Assembly (NCBI GenBank): GCA_963969395.1
Contig: OZ017805.1
Coordinates: 11,656,001 to 11,720,000 of the forward strand
Direction: 5' to 3'
Length of the DNA: 64,000 nt
Origin: Pseudoscleropodium purum
Lineage: Eukaryota; Streptophyta; Bryopsida; Hypnales; Brachytheciaceae
The notes below the pieces were generated by a model. That model had not been told where the DNA came from, made no database searches, and saw only the letters and a list, made by a program, of their open reading frames with translations. The position numbers and the translations under genes are program-made. Below, piece after piece: positions 36,627-48,929 of the stretch. The first letter of the stretch is position 1. The number at the start of each line of letters is the position of its first letter.

Positions 36627-37816
36627 TATGGGAGCATGGAAATTCAAATTGGATAGAATTATTCTAGAATAACGTTAGGTAGATTTACAATTTTTTTTTT
36701 TTGGTAACTCATCGAGATTTTCGCTACACTAAGACTATGGTAGAAATAGTTAGTTTTTGGATTGCTAAAATCGTTACTAGCATTACAGAAACGGATCCGA
36801 TATAGGATCCGGAAAAATACCGGATTCCTAAAATCTATGTTGTAGGCTTCCAATCTAAGAAACTAGGGTACCGTTAGGGGAATGGTCTTCTATCCATTCT
36901 CCACTGGGAGCTGTCGACCGCGTGTTGGGTACTTAAACCCACCGCCACTTTTCTTTTTTTCCCTTTTTGCTTGTTGAACCTTGTGAATCATATAGCTGAG
37001 AGAAAGAGTGGTGAGTTAGCGATCGGGATAGAGACAAGATGGAAAGGTTGGTGCCATGTGCACTAGATTAGGTTGTCGGCTATTAGTAATTCATGGCGGC
37101 TATTAGCGATCTAGTTGTGTGAAAATTTGGGGATGTAGCTCGGATGGTTTGTTCGGTTATTCCTTTCAATCCGGCCCATTAAGCACAGTTAGAAGAGGAC
37201 CTCAAGTGTATTGGGTGTATCGGATTGTTAGATAGATTGTAGAGTATGAAGAACACGGAGATGATTTAGGAACTCATTTACGAAGTTCCGAACTAGTACA
37301 AGTTGACGATCAGAGGTTGATCTGTAGCTTGGACGGAAGACATTTGAGTTGATGTCTATTCATTATAAAAAAACGGACTTGGACTAGCTAGAAGAGCGGA
37401 TAAATACGTAGCGGGAAAGTTCTAGAGTCACGCCTACTTAAAGGAAGGTTTTGCTATGAGTGATTTCAAAAACAAGAGGTATAGACAGGTACTAGTCTTC
37501 CTCATTCTGATCTTGTATTTGAAAAAGCCTACCCAAGTTATGGTCATGGTGGCCAACACCATTTTTAGGGTTTTAGAAGACCGGATTGTCTATTAGAGGA
37601 GAGTGATTCAAGTAGTAGGCAAATTGGCAAATCACGTGGGCCAAGCAAAACACAATCCTATCACCTCATATCTGTTCTACTTCTATTACCACAAGGAGGT
37701 TTTAAGTGCCAAAGAAACGATTCAATACAACACCAAAGTTGAGATCTTGAAGTACGACCTTACGGATGAGTTGGAGAAAGAAGAAAAAGAAGAAGGGCAA
37801 CTGGAAGAAGAAGAAG

Positions 37817-40507
37817 GTACTTTTACTGAAACACCCCTACACAGGGCTTCACTTTTTCAATAACCTAACTTCTTTGCTAAAAATGAGTCATATCAGCCTT
37901 ACATCAAATCATGAACCAAATCATAAACCAAAACCAAGAACTGTGGTTTATTGTTTTCACAAATATCGCTATGGAATAGACACTTAGAAAAGAAAGGAAA
38001 GATCCTCATATTGAGTTATCAAACTTTCCATAAGAATCACAAGTACATTACATCCCATCCATATCTAATAGTAAGATAACCAGCACAAGAGAAATAAGAG
38101 TCGGAAAAAGGCTCCATGTGCATGAAAACAAATTGCTCCATGAATCTTTAAATCGGAAGAGTCGGATTTGAAGGCTCAGCCTCACCTGTACCCGTCCCAA
38201 ACACAAAACAAACCAATGTAGTATGAGTGAGGATGCAACAAGTGTCTATAGCTGAAGCCAATTGCTATCTATGTCACAAACCCAACAAGTCACTTTAAAA
38301 AAACATAGTTAATTCAAAACACAAGGTAACAAAGTCGCAACATGATTCCAAACACCAAACCCAAAGAGACCTTTGCCATTCCTCCTTCACCTTGGAAGCT
38401 CAAGAGTTGCACACAAACTATCTCCAAACTCAAACCACAGTGAATCGTCACGTAAGCAAAAGAAGAATGCTAACGGAAGACAAAAAAGGCTAATATGGTT
38501 TCAAACTGTGGGAGGGAAAAAAACACATCACTCCATGGAGAGCTTTAAAGATGTAGGTGGGTAATAATTACCCACTACATGGCTAGAGTGATCATTAATT
38601 TAGGCGTCACCCATAGTGGGTGGGTGGGAGGGTTTAACCCCATGTCATTCCCGCCTTAATTCAAACTAATTTGAACACCAATCTATGATGTAATAGATCA
38701 TAGAGATTCCCATATGTAACAGGCTCTAAAATCTATTAAATCTCTATGGTAAAATCCATTAAACATCTATGGTTGATTTGCCAAAGGAGGTAGGCCCATA
38801 GAAAGGATTCTTTTTAACATATCCAACATGGAGAGGTCATTACTAAAATGATTTAGTAACATTCAAGCAACCATAGCTTGGATTAGAAATGAATTGAAGC
38901 AAAACCATAGCTTGGATTATAAATACAAGCAAAACCATAGCTTAGAAGAATAAATTCAAGCAAAACTATAGCTTGGATTATAAATAAAATAAAATGAAAT
39001 AAAATAAATATTAGTCTGTGTGCATTTAGAAGAATTCCTAGGGTTTGAATAAAAATATATATTTTGTCATAGAATCCAAAATTGGAATGTCTTATCCATT
39101 AAAAAAAATGGTAAGAGGCTCTAAGGGTATTACCTCAGGCAATGTGTAGTTTCATAAAAAACTAGGTAAAAAATATTTTCCTTTTTAAATTGCCGAAGAA
39201 AAAGGTACTTTTACTGAAACACCCCAACATAGGGCTTCACTTTTTCAATAACCTAACTTCTTTGCTAAAAATGAGTCATGCCAGCCTTACATCAAATCAT
39301 GAACCAAATCATAAACAAAATCATAAACAAAATCCACTAACTGTGGTATATTTTTTTCACAAGTATCGCTATGGACTAGACACTTAGAAAAGGAAGGACT
39401 TTCCATAAGAATCACAAGTACATTACATCCCATTCATATCTAATAGTAAGATAATGAGCACAAGAGAAATAAGAGTCCAAAAAGGGCTCCATGTGCATGA
39501 AAACAAATTGCTCCACGAATCTTTAAATCGGAAGAGTCGGATTTGAAGGCTCAGCCTCATCTATACCCGTCCCAAACACAAAACAAACCAATGTAGTGTG
39601 AGTGAGGATGCAACAGGTATCTATAGCTGAAGCCAATTGCTATCTATGTCACAAACCCAACAAGTCACTTTAAGAAACATAGTTAGAAAAACACATGAGG
39701 TAACAAAAGCGCAACATGATTCCAAACACCAAACCCAAAGAGACCTTTGCCATTCCGTCTTCACCTTGGAAGCTCAAGAGTTGCAACAAAGCACACAAAC
39801 TATCTCCAAACTCCAAACTCAAACCACAGTGAATCGTCGCGTGAGCAAAAGAGGACTGCTAACGGAAGACAAAAAAAGTAATATGGTTTCAAACTGTGGG
39901 AGGGAAACACACATCACTCCATGGAGAGCTTTAAAGATGTAGGTGGGTAATAATTACCCACTACATGGTTATAGTGGTTACTAAATTAGGTGTCACCCAT
40001 AGTGGGTGGGTGGGAGGGTTCACACCCATGTCATTCCCGCCTAATTTCAAATTAATTTGAGCACCAATCTATGATGTAATAAATCATAGAGATTCCCGTA
40101 TGTAACAGGTTCTAAAATCTTATTACATTTCTATAGTAAAATCCATTAAACAACTATGGTTGGTTTGCCACATGGAGGTAGGCCCATAGAAAGGATTCTT
40201 TTTAACATATCCATCATGGAGAGGACATTACTAAATTGATTTAGTAAAAATCAAGCAACCATAGCTTGGATTTAAGATGAATTGAAGAAAAACCATAGTT
40301 TGGATAAAAGAAATTCAAGCAAAACCATAGCTTGAAAAATAAAAATTAGTGTGTATGCATTTAGAAGAATTCCTAGGGTTTGAATATAGAATCAAAAAAT
40401 GGAATGCCTTAACCATTAAAAAATGGTAAAAGGCTCTAAGGGTATTACCTCAAGCAATGTGTAGTTATAAAAAACTAGGTAAAATATATTTATTCTTTTA
40501 AATTGCC
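37817..40507. repeat. Tandem pair of a 1.3-1.4 kb unknown element inserted in a GAA tract
   Basis: Unit 1 is 37817-39194 (1378 bp) and unit 2 is 39205-40507 (1303 bp). Both begin GTACTTTTACTGAAACACC and end TTTTAAATTGCC, and they are alike throughout with small indels. GAAGAA(G/A)AAG lies before, between and after them, matching the GAA tract of the host element, so about 10 bp may be a target duplication. No TIR, LTR or coding frame is evident. One insertion followed by unequal exchange or tandem duplication would explain the arrangement. The superfamily is unassigned; a non-TIR Mutator-like element with 9 bp target copies is one possibility. Confidence 0.8.
38864..38984. repeat. Minisatellite inside unit 1
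   Basis: CAAGCAAAACCATAGCTTGG-like units, separated by AT-rich spacers, occur about four times at roughly 30 bp spacing. Unit 2 has fewer copies near 40250-40340, which accounts for much of the length difference between the units. Confidence 0.75.
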
Positions 40508-41084
40508 GAAGAAGAAGAAGAAGAAGTGGTGGACCGGAAACAAAGGAAGTCCACAAATCTGGTTGTACAAGGGAAGGTGCCAACACTGGATAGAGAAGCG
40601 TCGATTCCAGATCCGGAACATCCTACAAACGTAGACTTCTTTGAAGTCGGATTCCAATGGATGTAGTAGGCCAAACAAATGTATGGTGACCTGGAGAATC
40701 AAGTGATCTTTATCGCAGGCAAATTCAAGGTGTAGTCGGACCAGATTTTGGAAGAAATCTAGAAACGCCTAGATCCGAAATTTTTTTGACAAAAAGAGTA
40801 ATAGATCCAAAAGTTGGAAGAGGAAAGGGATAGCCTCAAGTCCCAACTAGAGTGGATGGAAGGGGAGCTGAACGCGATGAGACGGAAAGAGACAAAGGCT
40901 CTTCAACTCGTCTATAACCTCAAGGCACTAGTCATGGTTTCGGAACATACGGTAAGTCGAGCTAACCTCTACACCACCTAGTTGAAGAAGGAAGGACATA
41001 TGACTGGATTGAGGATGGTAAAGATCTTGGTTGACTTTGAAGCGCGAATGGGGATTGTTTTGAAAGACATGCGCAAGTTGTTGT

Positions 41085-42715
41085 TGTCGGAACCTAGAAA
41101 AACAGATTTTAGTTATTTCCTAGTAGAATTTTAAGTAAGAAATCCATTTTCAGTATTTTTTTTTTATTCTATTGGTCAGAAATAGAGAAATTACTAGAAG
41201 TATGGATTAGCAAATCATAGGGTTTTTTTATTTGAGATAAAGTAGTTAAGGGGAACATTCATACTTTGCGTCCAAACGAAAAATCGAAAACCGGATAGTT
41301 ATCCGACAAGTATTTTCGAAGACTTTCGGCAATATCAAAACTGGATCCAAAATATATCCGGAAATTTGTGGGATCTAGAATAAATCTAGATTGGATCCGG
41401 AATCCAGAAATGATCAGATTGTAGCATCCGAAAAATGATCTGATATAGAAGATTCAGACTCGAGCAGCAACTTGGATGATTCCAATGAAGGCTTTTACAA
41501 AGACACGATGGAGTCAAAGTGGGAGTAGTTTGAAGAAGGCATGTCGGGAGAGGGAGCTCGTAGGCTGTCTCTACTTAGTTAGGATTTTTTTAGGTTTCGG
41601 ACCGGGTTTTCTGAGTGTGGGCCCGGATTCTAGATTTCTAAGGATTCTGGATTCTTAGGAATCCGGATTTTTAGGGATTCCGGATTTGTAAGGATAGTTG
41701 GATTGTAAATGTTCCGGATATCCCAAATTGTTCACTGGTTGGTTGCCTTCATTTCTAGGGTGCCTTTTTGGCTGTTGACTTTAGTTTTGGTTTTGGTTTT
41801 TAAGGGCGGGTAAGTTTGTTGCCCTCTCATTCCATCCTAACAATTATTTTGTTGTATTCTATTCCCTTCTTTAATTTGAGCCATCTAGTGGACATTTTGG
41901 CTCCAATCTCGTATCCAGATTGTATTGGTTTGTTACTTGGAGTATTGTAGATGTGAAAAGGACGAATAAGGAGGAATCCGGATTTTGGATAATTGGATTG
42001 GATTGAAGGAATACTATTGTAACAATGTTAGATTCGTGACAAAGGAGTTGCGCGTGGTGCCTTTAAACTACCAAAATAGTAATCTGGTTTTTAGTGAAGA
42101 GTGGTGTGAGTGTAGATTCGAAATTGGAAACGATTTTGCAAGGAGATTAACAACTGTCAAAGGAAACTTCCACTCACTGAAAAGTCTACCAACCTTGAGA
42201 TCCGTCTTACATCTAGAAAATTACCCCCTTCATTAATTTTGGATGCTTGAGATTTGTTGTTGTAGTAAAGAGTGAACATAGTTTTGAGTGATGTGCATTT
42301 CGGATCGGACATTTGGAGTGTTGTGAGGATTTGTATCTACTTTCTGTGCTACAACACCTTAAATACTTGTGTATTTGTTTGTTTGTTTTTGTTTGTATAG
42401 TGAATAGACTAGAGTGGTGAAGTCCCTACCCCTCGTAAGATCAAGAGCAGATCCTCTAATGATAAAACAAAGGAATTGAAAACTAGTATATTGAGAGCCA
42501 TAATTGGAAACCGAGTGATATCGGATTTGGATTGAATTGTGGATAGTAATTGGTTCTAGAAAACAAAGTGGAAGAGAGTGGTTGGAAGAAGAGAAAACGA
42601 TCACTTGGATATTGAAGTTTAGGAGAACATCTAGAATTCCTTGGGATGATAATTCGTGTCATCTTACTATGTTTTTGTGTATAAAGATACTTACGCCTAA
42701 ACTGTACGTGTGGCA
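41085..42715 (+). mobile_element. Family member 'D': 1.6 kb short variant inside element C
   Basis: Begins TGTCGGAACC and ends GTGTGGCA. Target copies are GTTGT (41080-41084) and GTTGG (42716-42720), one mismatch. The host gag-like sequence is continuous across it when it is removed (AAGTTGTTGGGATACC in sister copies). It is collinear with element H in the Helitron. It shares its 3' 1.2 kb with the long copies, including the end of the gag-like frame (near 41476) and the short 3' open frame. Confidence 0.88.
41985..42236 (+). other. Short 3' open frame ('ORF2') of element D
   Basis: An 83-codon frame starting ATG GAT AAT TGG, homologous to those at 7875-8210 and 20532-20816 (EYYCNNVR, VVPLNYQN, EEWCECR). 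It ends earlier, at a stop after the ENYPLH region. It is open in an element that retains a near-exact target duplication. Confidence 0.35.
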
Positions 42716-44521
42716 GTTGGGATACCTAGATCTAGAACGGGCCATCGACTTAGAAGGTTTTCCAGAAGTCTCTAGGAGCATATTTTAGGATACCTCGATT
42801 TGACAAACTCTAATTTGGTAGGCTTATAGTAATCCAATTCGGCCACAATTGGAAGGGTTGAAGTCTATCTTCACTCCAACTGCGGGTCCATTAGGTAGTC
42901 AAGCGCGGACTCCAACATGACCAATGGTACTTGAACTAGAGAAAGAGACAAGTGAAAAGTCCATTCCGACAAAGCAAGGAGTTTCCGTTCTAATTCTTCT
43001 ACCACCTCAGAAAATCACGGCCGGAAAGTTCATGGTACTTGGATTGGCTGTTATCGACAACCTCAACGCACGAATTGGAGCGATGACAAATTCGGCTCGA
43101 TCTCTTTTTTAAGATTTCTCGCATATGTAATACTCAACACCAAAGGGGATCGTGTTGAGATTGAATTGAGTGAGTTGCCCCAAGCCAAAGATTTGGAGAT
43201 TCAAAAGATCGAGGATTCAAAAGAGGGGGTGTTGAAGTCCAAATCTAAGAGAGATGGAATCTAAAGACTCACCTTCGAAAGTTCCATGTAAGCCTCAAAC
43301 TTTGTTGTCAATTAAGAATACATTGCTAAAGTCTATGGTAAAGACTTTAGGCAACCAAAGCAGGAGTAGCACAAAAAAGGCACGACGAGGTAAATAGATA
43401 GTTTATAGATAGTTGGGTAGGTTTTCCATTTTAGAATGGCATTTCCAAGCGTAGGCCCAAGTTCCAGATTTTTAGGGGTTCCGGATTTGTAGGGACAATT
43501 GGGTTGTAAATGTTCTAGATATCTCGAGGTGTTCATTGGTTGGTTACCTTGATTGTCGGGGTGCCTTTTTGGCTTTCTAGGTGTTGACTTTGGTTTTGGT
43601 TTTGGTTTTTAAAGGTAGGCAAGTTTATTGCCCTCTCATTCCATCTTAGCAATTATTCTATTGTATTTCATTCTTTTCTTTAATTTGAATCATCTAGTGG
43701 ACATCCTAGTTCCAACTTTGTATCCGGATTGTGTTGGTTTGTTGCTTAGAGCGTTGAGATGTGAGAAGGATGAGTAAGGAAGAATACAGATTTTGGATAA
43801 CTAGATTGGATTGAGGGAGTACTATTGTAATAATGTTAGATTTGTGATGAAGGAGCTGCACATAGTACCTTTGAACTATCAAACAGTAATCCGATTATAG
43901 CAAAGAGTGGTGTGAGTGCAAATCCAAAATTGGAAACGATTCTACGTGGAGATTAGTAATCGTCAACAAATACTCCCATTCACCGAAAGGTCTACCAACC
44001 TTGGGATCCGTCTTACATCTAGAAAGATTACCCCTCTTGTCAACTTCGGATGCTTGAAATCTGTTGTTGTAGTAAGCAAGAGTGAACATAGTCATGAGTG
44101 ACCTTCATCCCGGATCAACCATCCAAAATGTTGCGAAGATCTGGTTCTTTCTATGTTGCAATACCTTGATTAGTTGGGTGTTTGTTTGTTTGTTTTTGCC
44201 TGTGTAGTAAGTAGACTAGAGTGATGAAGTCCCTACCCCTCGAAAGATCAATAGTGGACCGTTTGATGGTAAAATAAAGGAATTGAAAACCAATGTATTG
44301 GAAGAGGTAACCGAAAATCGGATAAAGCCGAATCTAGATTGGAATCTGGATAATAGTTGATTCTGAAAAAAGAGCGGAAGAGAGTAGTTGGAAGAGGAGA
44401 AAACGATCATCCGGATATTGAAGTTTGGGAGAACATCTGAAATTCCTCGAAACAATAATTCGTGTCATCTTACCACCTTTTTGTGTGTAAAGATACTTAC
44501 GCCTAGACAACGCGTATAACA

Positions 44522-46047
44522 GAGATCAGTCTCCACCATTTCCCATCGAACTTGGAACGTCCTCTTTAATGATTTGGCCAATATAGGGTCTAACTAAAAA
44601 GGCAAATTTTCTAAATCCGCAACATATTTTTGTATTTTCCTCATAATATGGAGAAGCTTGCCTATGCATGGCGTCTTTACATCTAGATCACGTAGGCCAT
44701 ATACAATGGGGCCCACCAATTGAACAAAATTGGTGCATCGCTTTCAGAATTGGGCATTTTTTATTATCTTCTTCACATGTCAAGACTTTTTTTCATCTTT
44801 CTTTTCCTTGTCTGTCAAAGTCCTTACATATGCTTTCCAATGTGGGTCAGCTACACTTTGTTTTAGTGCTCCCTTCACCTTCTCCAAATGCTCCAACGCA
44901 ATGAAATTCGAGACAAATCTTATTTCCTCTGACATCAACAAAGTCACTTCTTTTTCATAACTACGAAATATTGCAAGTAGCATGTGTCGCTTCTTGAAAA
45001 ACATATGAATTGAATAAGCTTACAACACTATATCTAACACCCAATCTTCCTTTCCCTAATCTTTGATTAACAAATTCAAGGCGTGGACCATGCAATCTTG
45101 AAAAAAAATGTGCAAATATTTCTCCATTATAATTCTACACACTTTAGGGTTTACAATAGCATTATCCATTGTTATTTAAACCACATTCTACAGCCCCATC
45201 TTTTGTATGAATTTGTCTAAAATAGATGCCATGTATTCTACAGTTTTTTCAAATCCACTAATCCCAATAATTGCTCTTCCGCGGAAGACACGAGCATGAC
45301 ATTCACCAACAGCCAATTCGTAATTGTGCTCCATCCATCAATAAACAATGTTGCTCCAAACTTTCTGATATTGTCTTCCATCTTCTTATGCAACTTGACC
45401 TCAACGTCTACCTTTGCTTGGTCTAACAATTTTGTTTGTAAAGCAAGGTATGATAAAAGGCTGCATGGCCTTTTGAACTCCATTGTTCTCTTCACTACTT
45501 CTTTGAATACTTCACTTCGGGTTAATGAGAATGGTATGTTTGCCGAATAGAAGAAATTGGCCCACAACATATTCAAATTGCATCTACTAGCTTCTTCAAA
45601 ACCATTTGGTAGCTAGCATTGTCTCTGAGGCCTAGTGATAGAAGAAGGTAAAGTTCCATGTTGGCTTCATGTTTCTATGTTTTGATTTGTCCTTGAAGCT
45701 GAACAAACTATTTGTCTCAATGCTATGTATGAGTCCTCTTGTGTTGAACGTTTTGAATCCCTTCCATTTTGCGTGTTACTTACGACTATTGTGAGATTTA
45801 AGCCATCTACGTTCTCAATATCCAATCTTTGTAGGAACAATCCATCACAACGAAGAAAAAGAGTTCGTATTGCAGATGACAATTTTGTACATAGATTTAT
45901 TCCTTTTTCACGAACACCATTCTTCCCTTCATATCCCAAATAACTCAACATGCAGCACTTTCAATTCGCAAATTGCAAGTTACATGCCTTGCACTTCACT
46001 TTAATATTTGATAGATCAATAAACCAATTTGAATAATCCTTACTCAT
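44522..46047 (-). pseudogene. hAT transposase remnant, N-terminal and central part
   Basis: The ATG at 46047 opens MSKDYSNWF, followed by a BED-type zinc-finger start (CKAC). The hAT core follows on minus: FFYSANIPFSLTRS (about 45530), FIDGWST (about 45340), TMDNA (about 45165), EKYLHIFFQDCMVHALNLL (about 45090) and IRFVSNFIALEHL (about 44910). hAT transposases are cut-and-paste DDE enzymes with BED finger, RNaseH-like core and C-terminal dimerisation domain. The central frame carries several stops and shifts. The reading continues at 36626 beyond the inserted element C. I did not find the transposon's own inverted ends or 8 bp target copies. Confidence 0.85.
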
Positions 46048-46586
46048 TGTAAAAAGCTTCTTCAAACTTGAAGTTCTAAATTTTTAATATTTCTTTGAGC
46101 TTTGAAGTTTCAAATATATACGCTCAAATCATCAAACCATCATGTCCCATGTATCAAATAAAATTAGTGCATGAAGCCTTGGAAACCAAAGCCTCTCTGT
46201 TCACTGAACTATACATTACTAAGCAAGGGTCACAAAAAATATAACTCCTAACCCTTGGAAATCTTAGCATTCAATTTTTAGGAGTGATTTCAACTACCTT
46301 TTTCCTTGTTCTTATGTTGTTTAGATGCTGGTTTGAAAGTTACCATTGAATTAAGTCTCAATGGTCATTGGATGGGGCGATTAGGGCAATGGGATAGACA
46401 GATTCATTTGGAGAATTGCAGTTTAGTATAGTACTACAACTTTAGGGTCAAAACAAAACAAAATGTATGACTATATGACAAAACATTTAACAAGAGATTA
46501 TACATTGCATTCACCCTGCAATTCAACATAGTGACGTGAAATTATAACAAAGAAAAAAATATAAATAAAAAATTAATTCATTAATT

Positions 46587-47099
<513 letters not shown>

Positions 47100-48929
47100 T
47101 TTTGTTTCTAAAAAGTAGTCATCTTCTTCTAAAATTCTCCATTTGTTCTTTCACTTGAGACAAGTCTATTTGTTGTTCCTTTAGAGCCTTCAATGCACAA
47201 TCTATTGCATCTAGAAGTTTTTGAATTTCGTCATCTTCGCTCTAGACATGGAACCAAGCTAATTCACGAACTTCATCTTCACCCTCTAGATACTTTCTAC
47301 ATTTGGTTATGACATCATCCTTCTTGTCGAATGCCCTAGCAACTTCTTCTACTTTATACTTTGTTGTTGATTTTTTGTTGAGGTCCACCGTTGAACGAGC
47401 CTTTACTGCTTCTTCCAACTTTGATAAAAAGAGGGTCCGCCCTATCAGATCAATATTGTACTTCTCATATTGCTCACTGATTTTAGGGTCATGCTCCACC
47501 TCCTCAAAATGGTCATTGGGCCCCTCCTTCCATTCCTTCTCTTGAATTCAAAAGAATTTTCCGTATTGCATGCTCCAATGCCCCTCCATGGTGCAGTAAA
47601 ATAATTCTTAAGACTCAATATTAGGAATCCCAAAGGCACACAATTCCACTTCCATGTCTCGTATCATCCAAAGATACTTATCCAAAATAGGGTCATTAGT
47701 AGACTCCATTCTGATTAACCCATGTATTTCTAGCTTTGGGTCCCATGCCATTGGTTTTCCCCAATATTTGTAATTCTAAAATTTGAATGGCTCTTGGTTA
47801 AGTAGAAGGGTTCACTGATTGTATTTGTGGCCCAATGGCATTACATGCAAAATCCCTAGCATTTTATAGAACCTTGGATCTATAGGAATACAACACATGG
47901 GACAATGGACTTAAAACTGTGCAACTCTTTGTATGCAAAGAACATGGAAATAATGGCCACATTGACCCAAAGTGAAACCTCCTTCAGGCTCAAAAGTGCC
48001 TTGGCAAATACAACACACCTCTTTCAAAAGTAGAACACTAGACACATTGCCAAGTACAAGTGCCTTCTCGTGCTTAAGAATGTGAGTAGACAATGTGTCA
48101 TGAGGAACCCATTCTTCTTCTACTTCTATAGCCCAATCAATGTTTTGGGAGACATAGGATTTGCCGTGATTTAGACGCTCAAACATTCTATCCATGTTGC
48201 CCCAAACCATTATTTGCACATCAAGATTCCATCTTTTGTCTTCTAACTTCGACCTCATATGCAAATAATGGATGTGCACATTATTGTAGTTGCCTTGTCT
48301 ATATCATCCAATGTAAGTTTCATGTTCCCATTGAAAGGATTTTGTCTAGAAGTCCTACTTGTTTCATTTGCCTCATTAAAGACTTCGCCTCATTCTTTAC
48401 TTGAATGGCCAAGTCCAATTATTGTTTCAACTCTTCAACGATAGGGTCTACTGTTTGCGTAGAAGGAGCTTCCAATGAGAGAAGAGGCATAGGCTTTCGG
48501 CTCTTAGTAGACTCTATGATTGCTATTGTCTCATCCACAACTTTGCCCTTGTCAACAATGTAAAGGAGAAGAGAGAGAGGAGCCATAGCCTTACCACTCT
48601 CAGTACCCTTTATGACTTTTGCTGCCTCGTCTACGGCTTTGCCCTTATCAACAATGTCGAGGGGAAGAGAGAGAAGAGGCATAGTTGTAAGGCTCTCAAT
48701 ACCCTTTGTGACTTCTATTGTCTCGTTCAGGGCTTTGCCCTTATCAAGGGGAAGAGAGAGTTGATCACTCTCTTGACTTACCTCCAATGTGGCCTTCCAA
48801 TGTTCATATGTCTTCTTATTCTGTAATATTACTAACATCTCATGGTGACGTTGTAACATCTCTTGAGATGTCTTGCACTCCCATGCCAACTTTTCATTTT
48901 TGACCTTGAGATCATTATTTGCGACTAGT
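47100..48929 (-). pseudogene. RING-H2 / coiled-coil gene remnant, 3' part
   Basis: Minus strand, continuing from 59465. A Lys/Glu-rich coiled coil (NEKLAWECKTSQEM, about 48890) leads into three imperfect repeats of DIVDKGKAVDE type (48500-48700). A RING-H2 finger follows at 47911-48030: CCIC, 13 residues, then CGHYFHVLC, with the last pair CPMC about 15 residues later. An in-frame TAA (47908-47910) falls between the CxHxxHxxC and CPMC parts. After it come ILHVMPLGHKYN, MAWDPK and a second coiled coil to about 47100. RING-H2 proteins are usually E3 ubiquitin ligases. The stop inside the finger plus the insertion at 48930 make this copy non-functional. The family beyond 'RING-H2 plus coiled coil' is not recognised. 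Confidence 0.65.

Larger units (their letters stand above)
37145..43260 (+). pseudogene. Decayed gag-like gene of element C (interrupted twice)
   Basis: From about 37145 the blocks of the element A protein follow in order: VIPF, GCIGLLDR, NTIFRVLEDRIVY (37555) and PITSYLFYFYYHKEVLS (37660). The acidic tract near 37790 is broken by a tandem insertion and resumes at 40508. The coiled-coil part (MVKILVDFEARMGIVLKDM, about 41015-41070) is broken by element D and resumes at 42716 with the YLDLERAIDLEGF and NLNARIGAMTNSARS blocks. Many stops are TAG where G or A copies have TGG (for example after GLLDR), suggesting deamination decay. Confidence 0.75.
36627..44521 (+). mobile_element. Family member 'C': composite element in the hAT gene, exact TSD GAGAT
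   Basis: Starts TATGGGAGC (decayed TGTGGGAG) and ends GTATAACA. It is flanked by perfect GAGAT (36622-36626 and 44522-44526). Removing it and one copy restores the hAT frame (TDLQYARVLL), which confirms both ends. The 7895 bp contain two later insertions: a doubled 1.3-1.4 kb unit (37817-40507) and the short family member D (41085-42715). Without them it is about 3.6 kb, like the other long copies. No terminal direct repeats are seen. Confidence 0.9.

Noticed and set aside
38864..38984. Regularly spaced repeats resembling a CRISPR array
   Set aside because: Spacers are not unique, the unit is an imperfect minisatellite inside a duplicated element, and the sequence is from a plant nuclear genome.
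37817..40507. Reading the two similar units as the LTRs of one element
   Set aside because: They are directly adjacent with only about 10 bp of target-like sequence between them and lack TG...CA ends.
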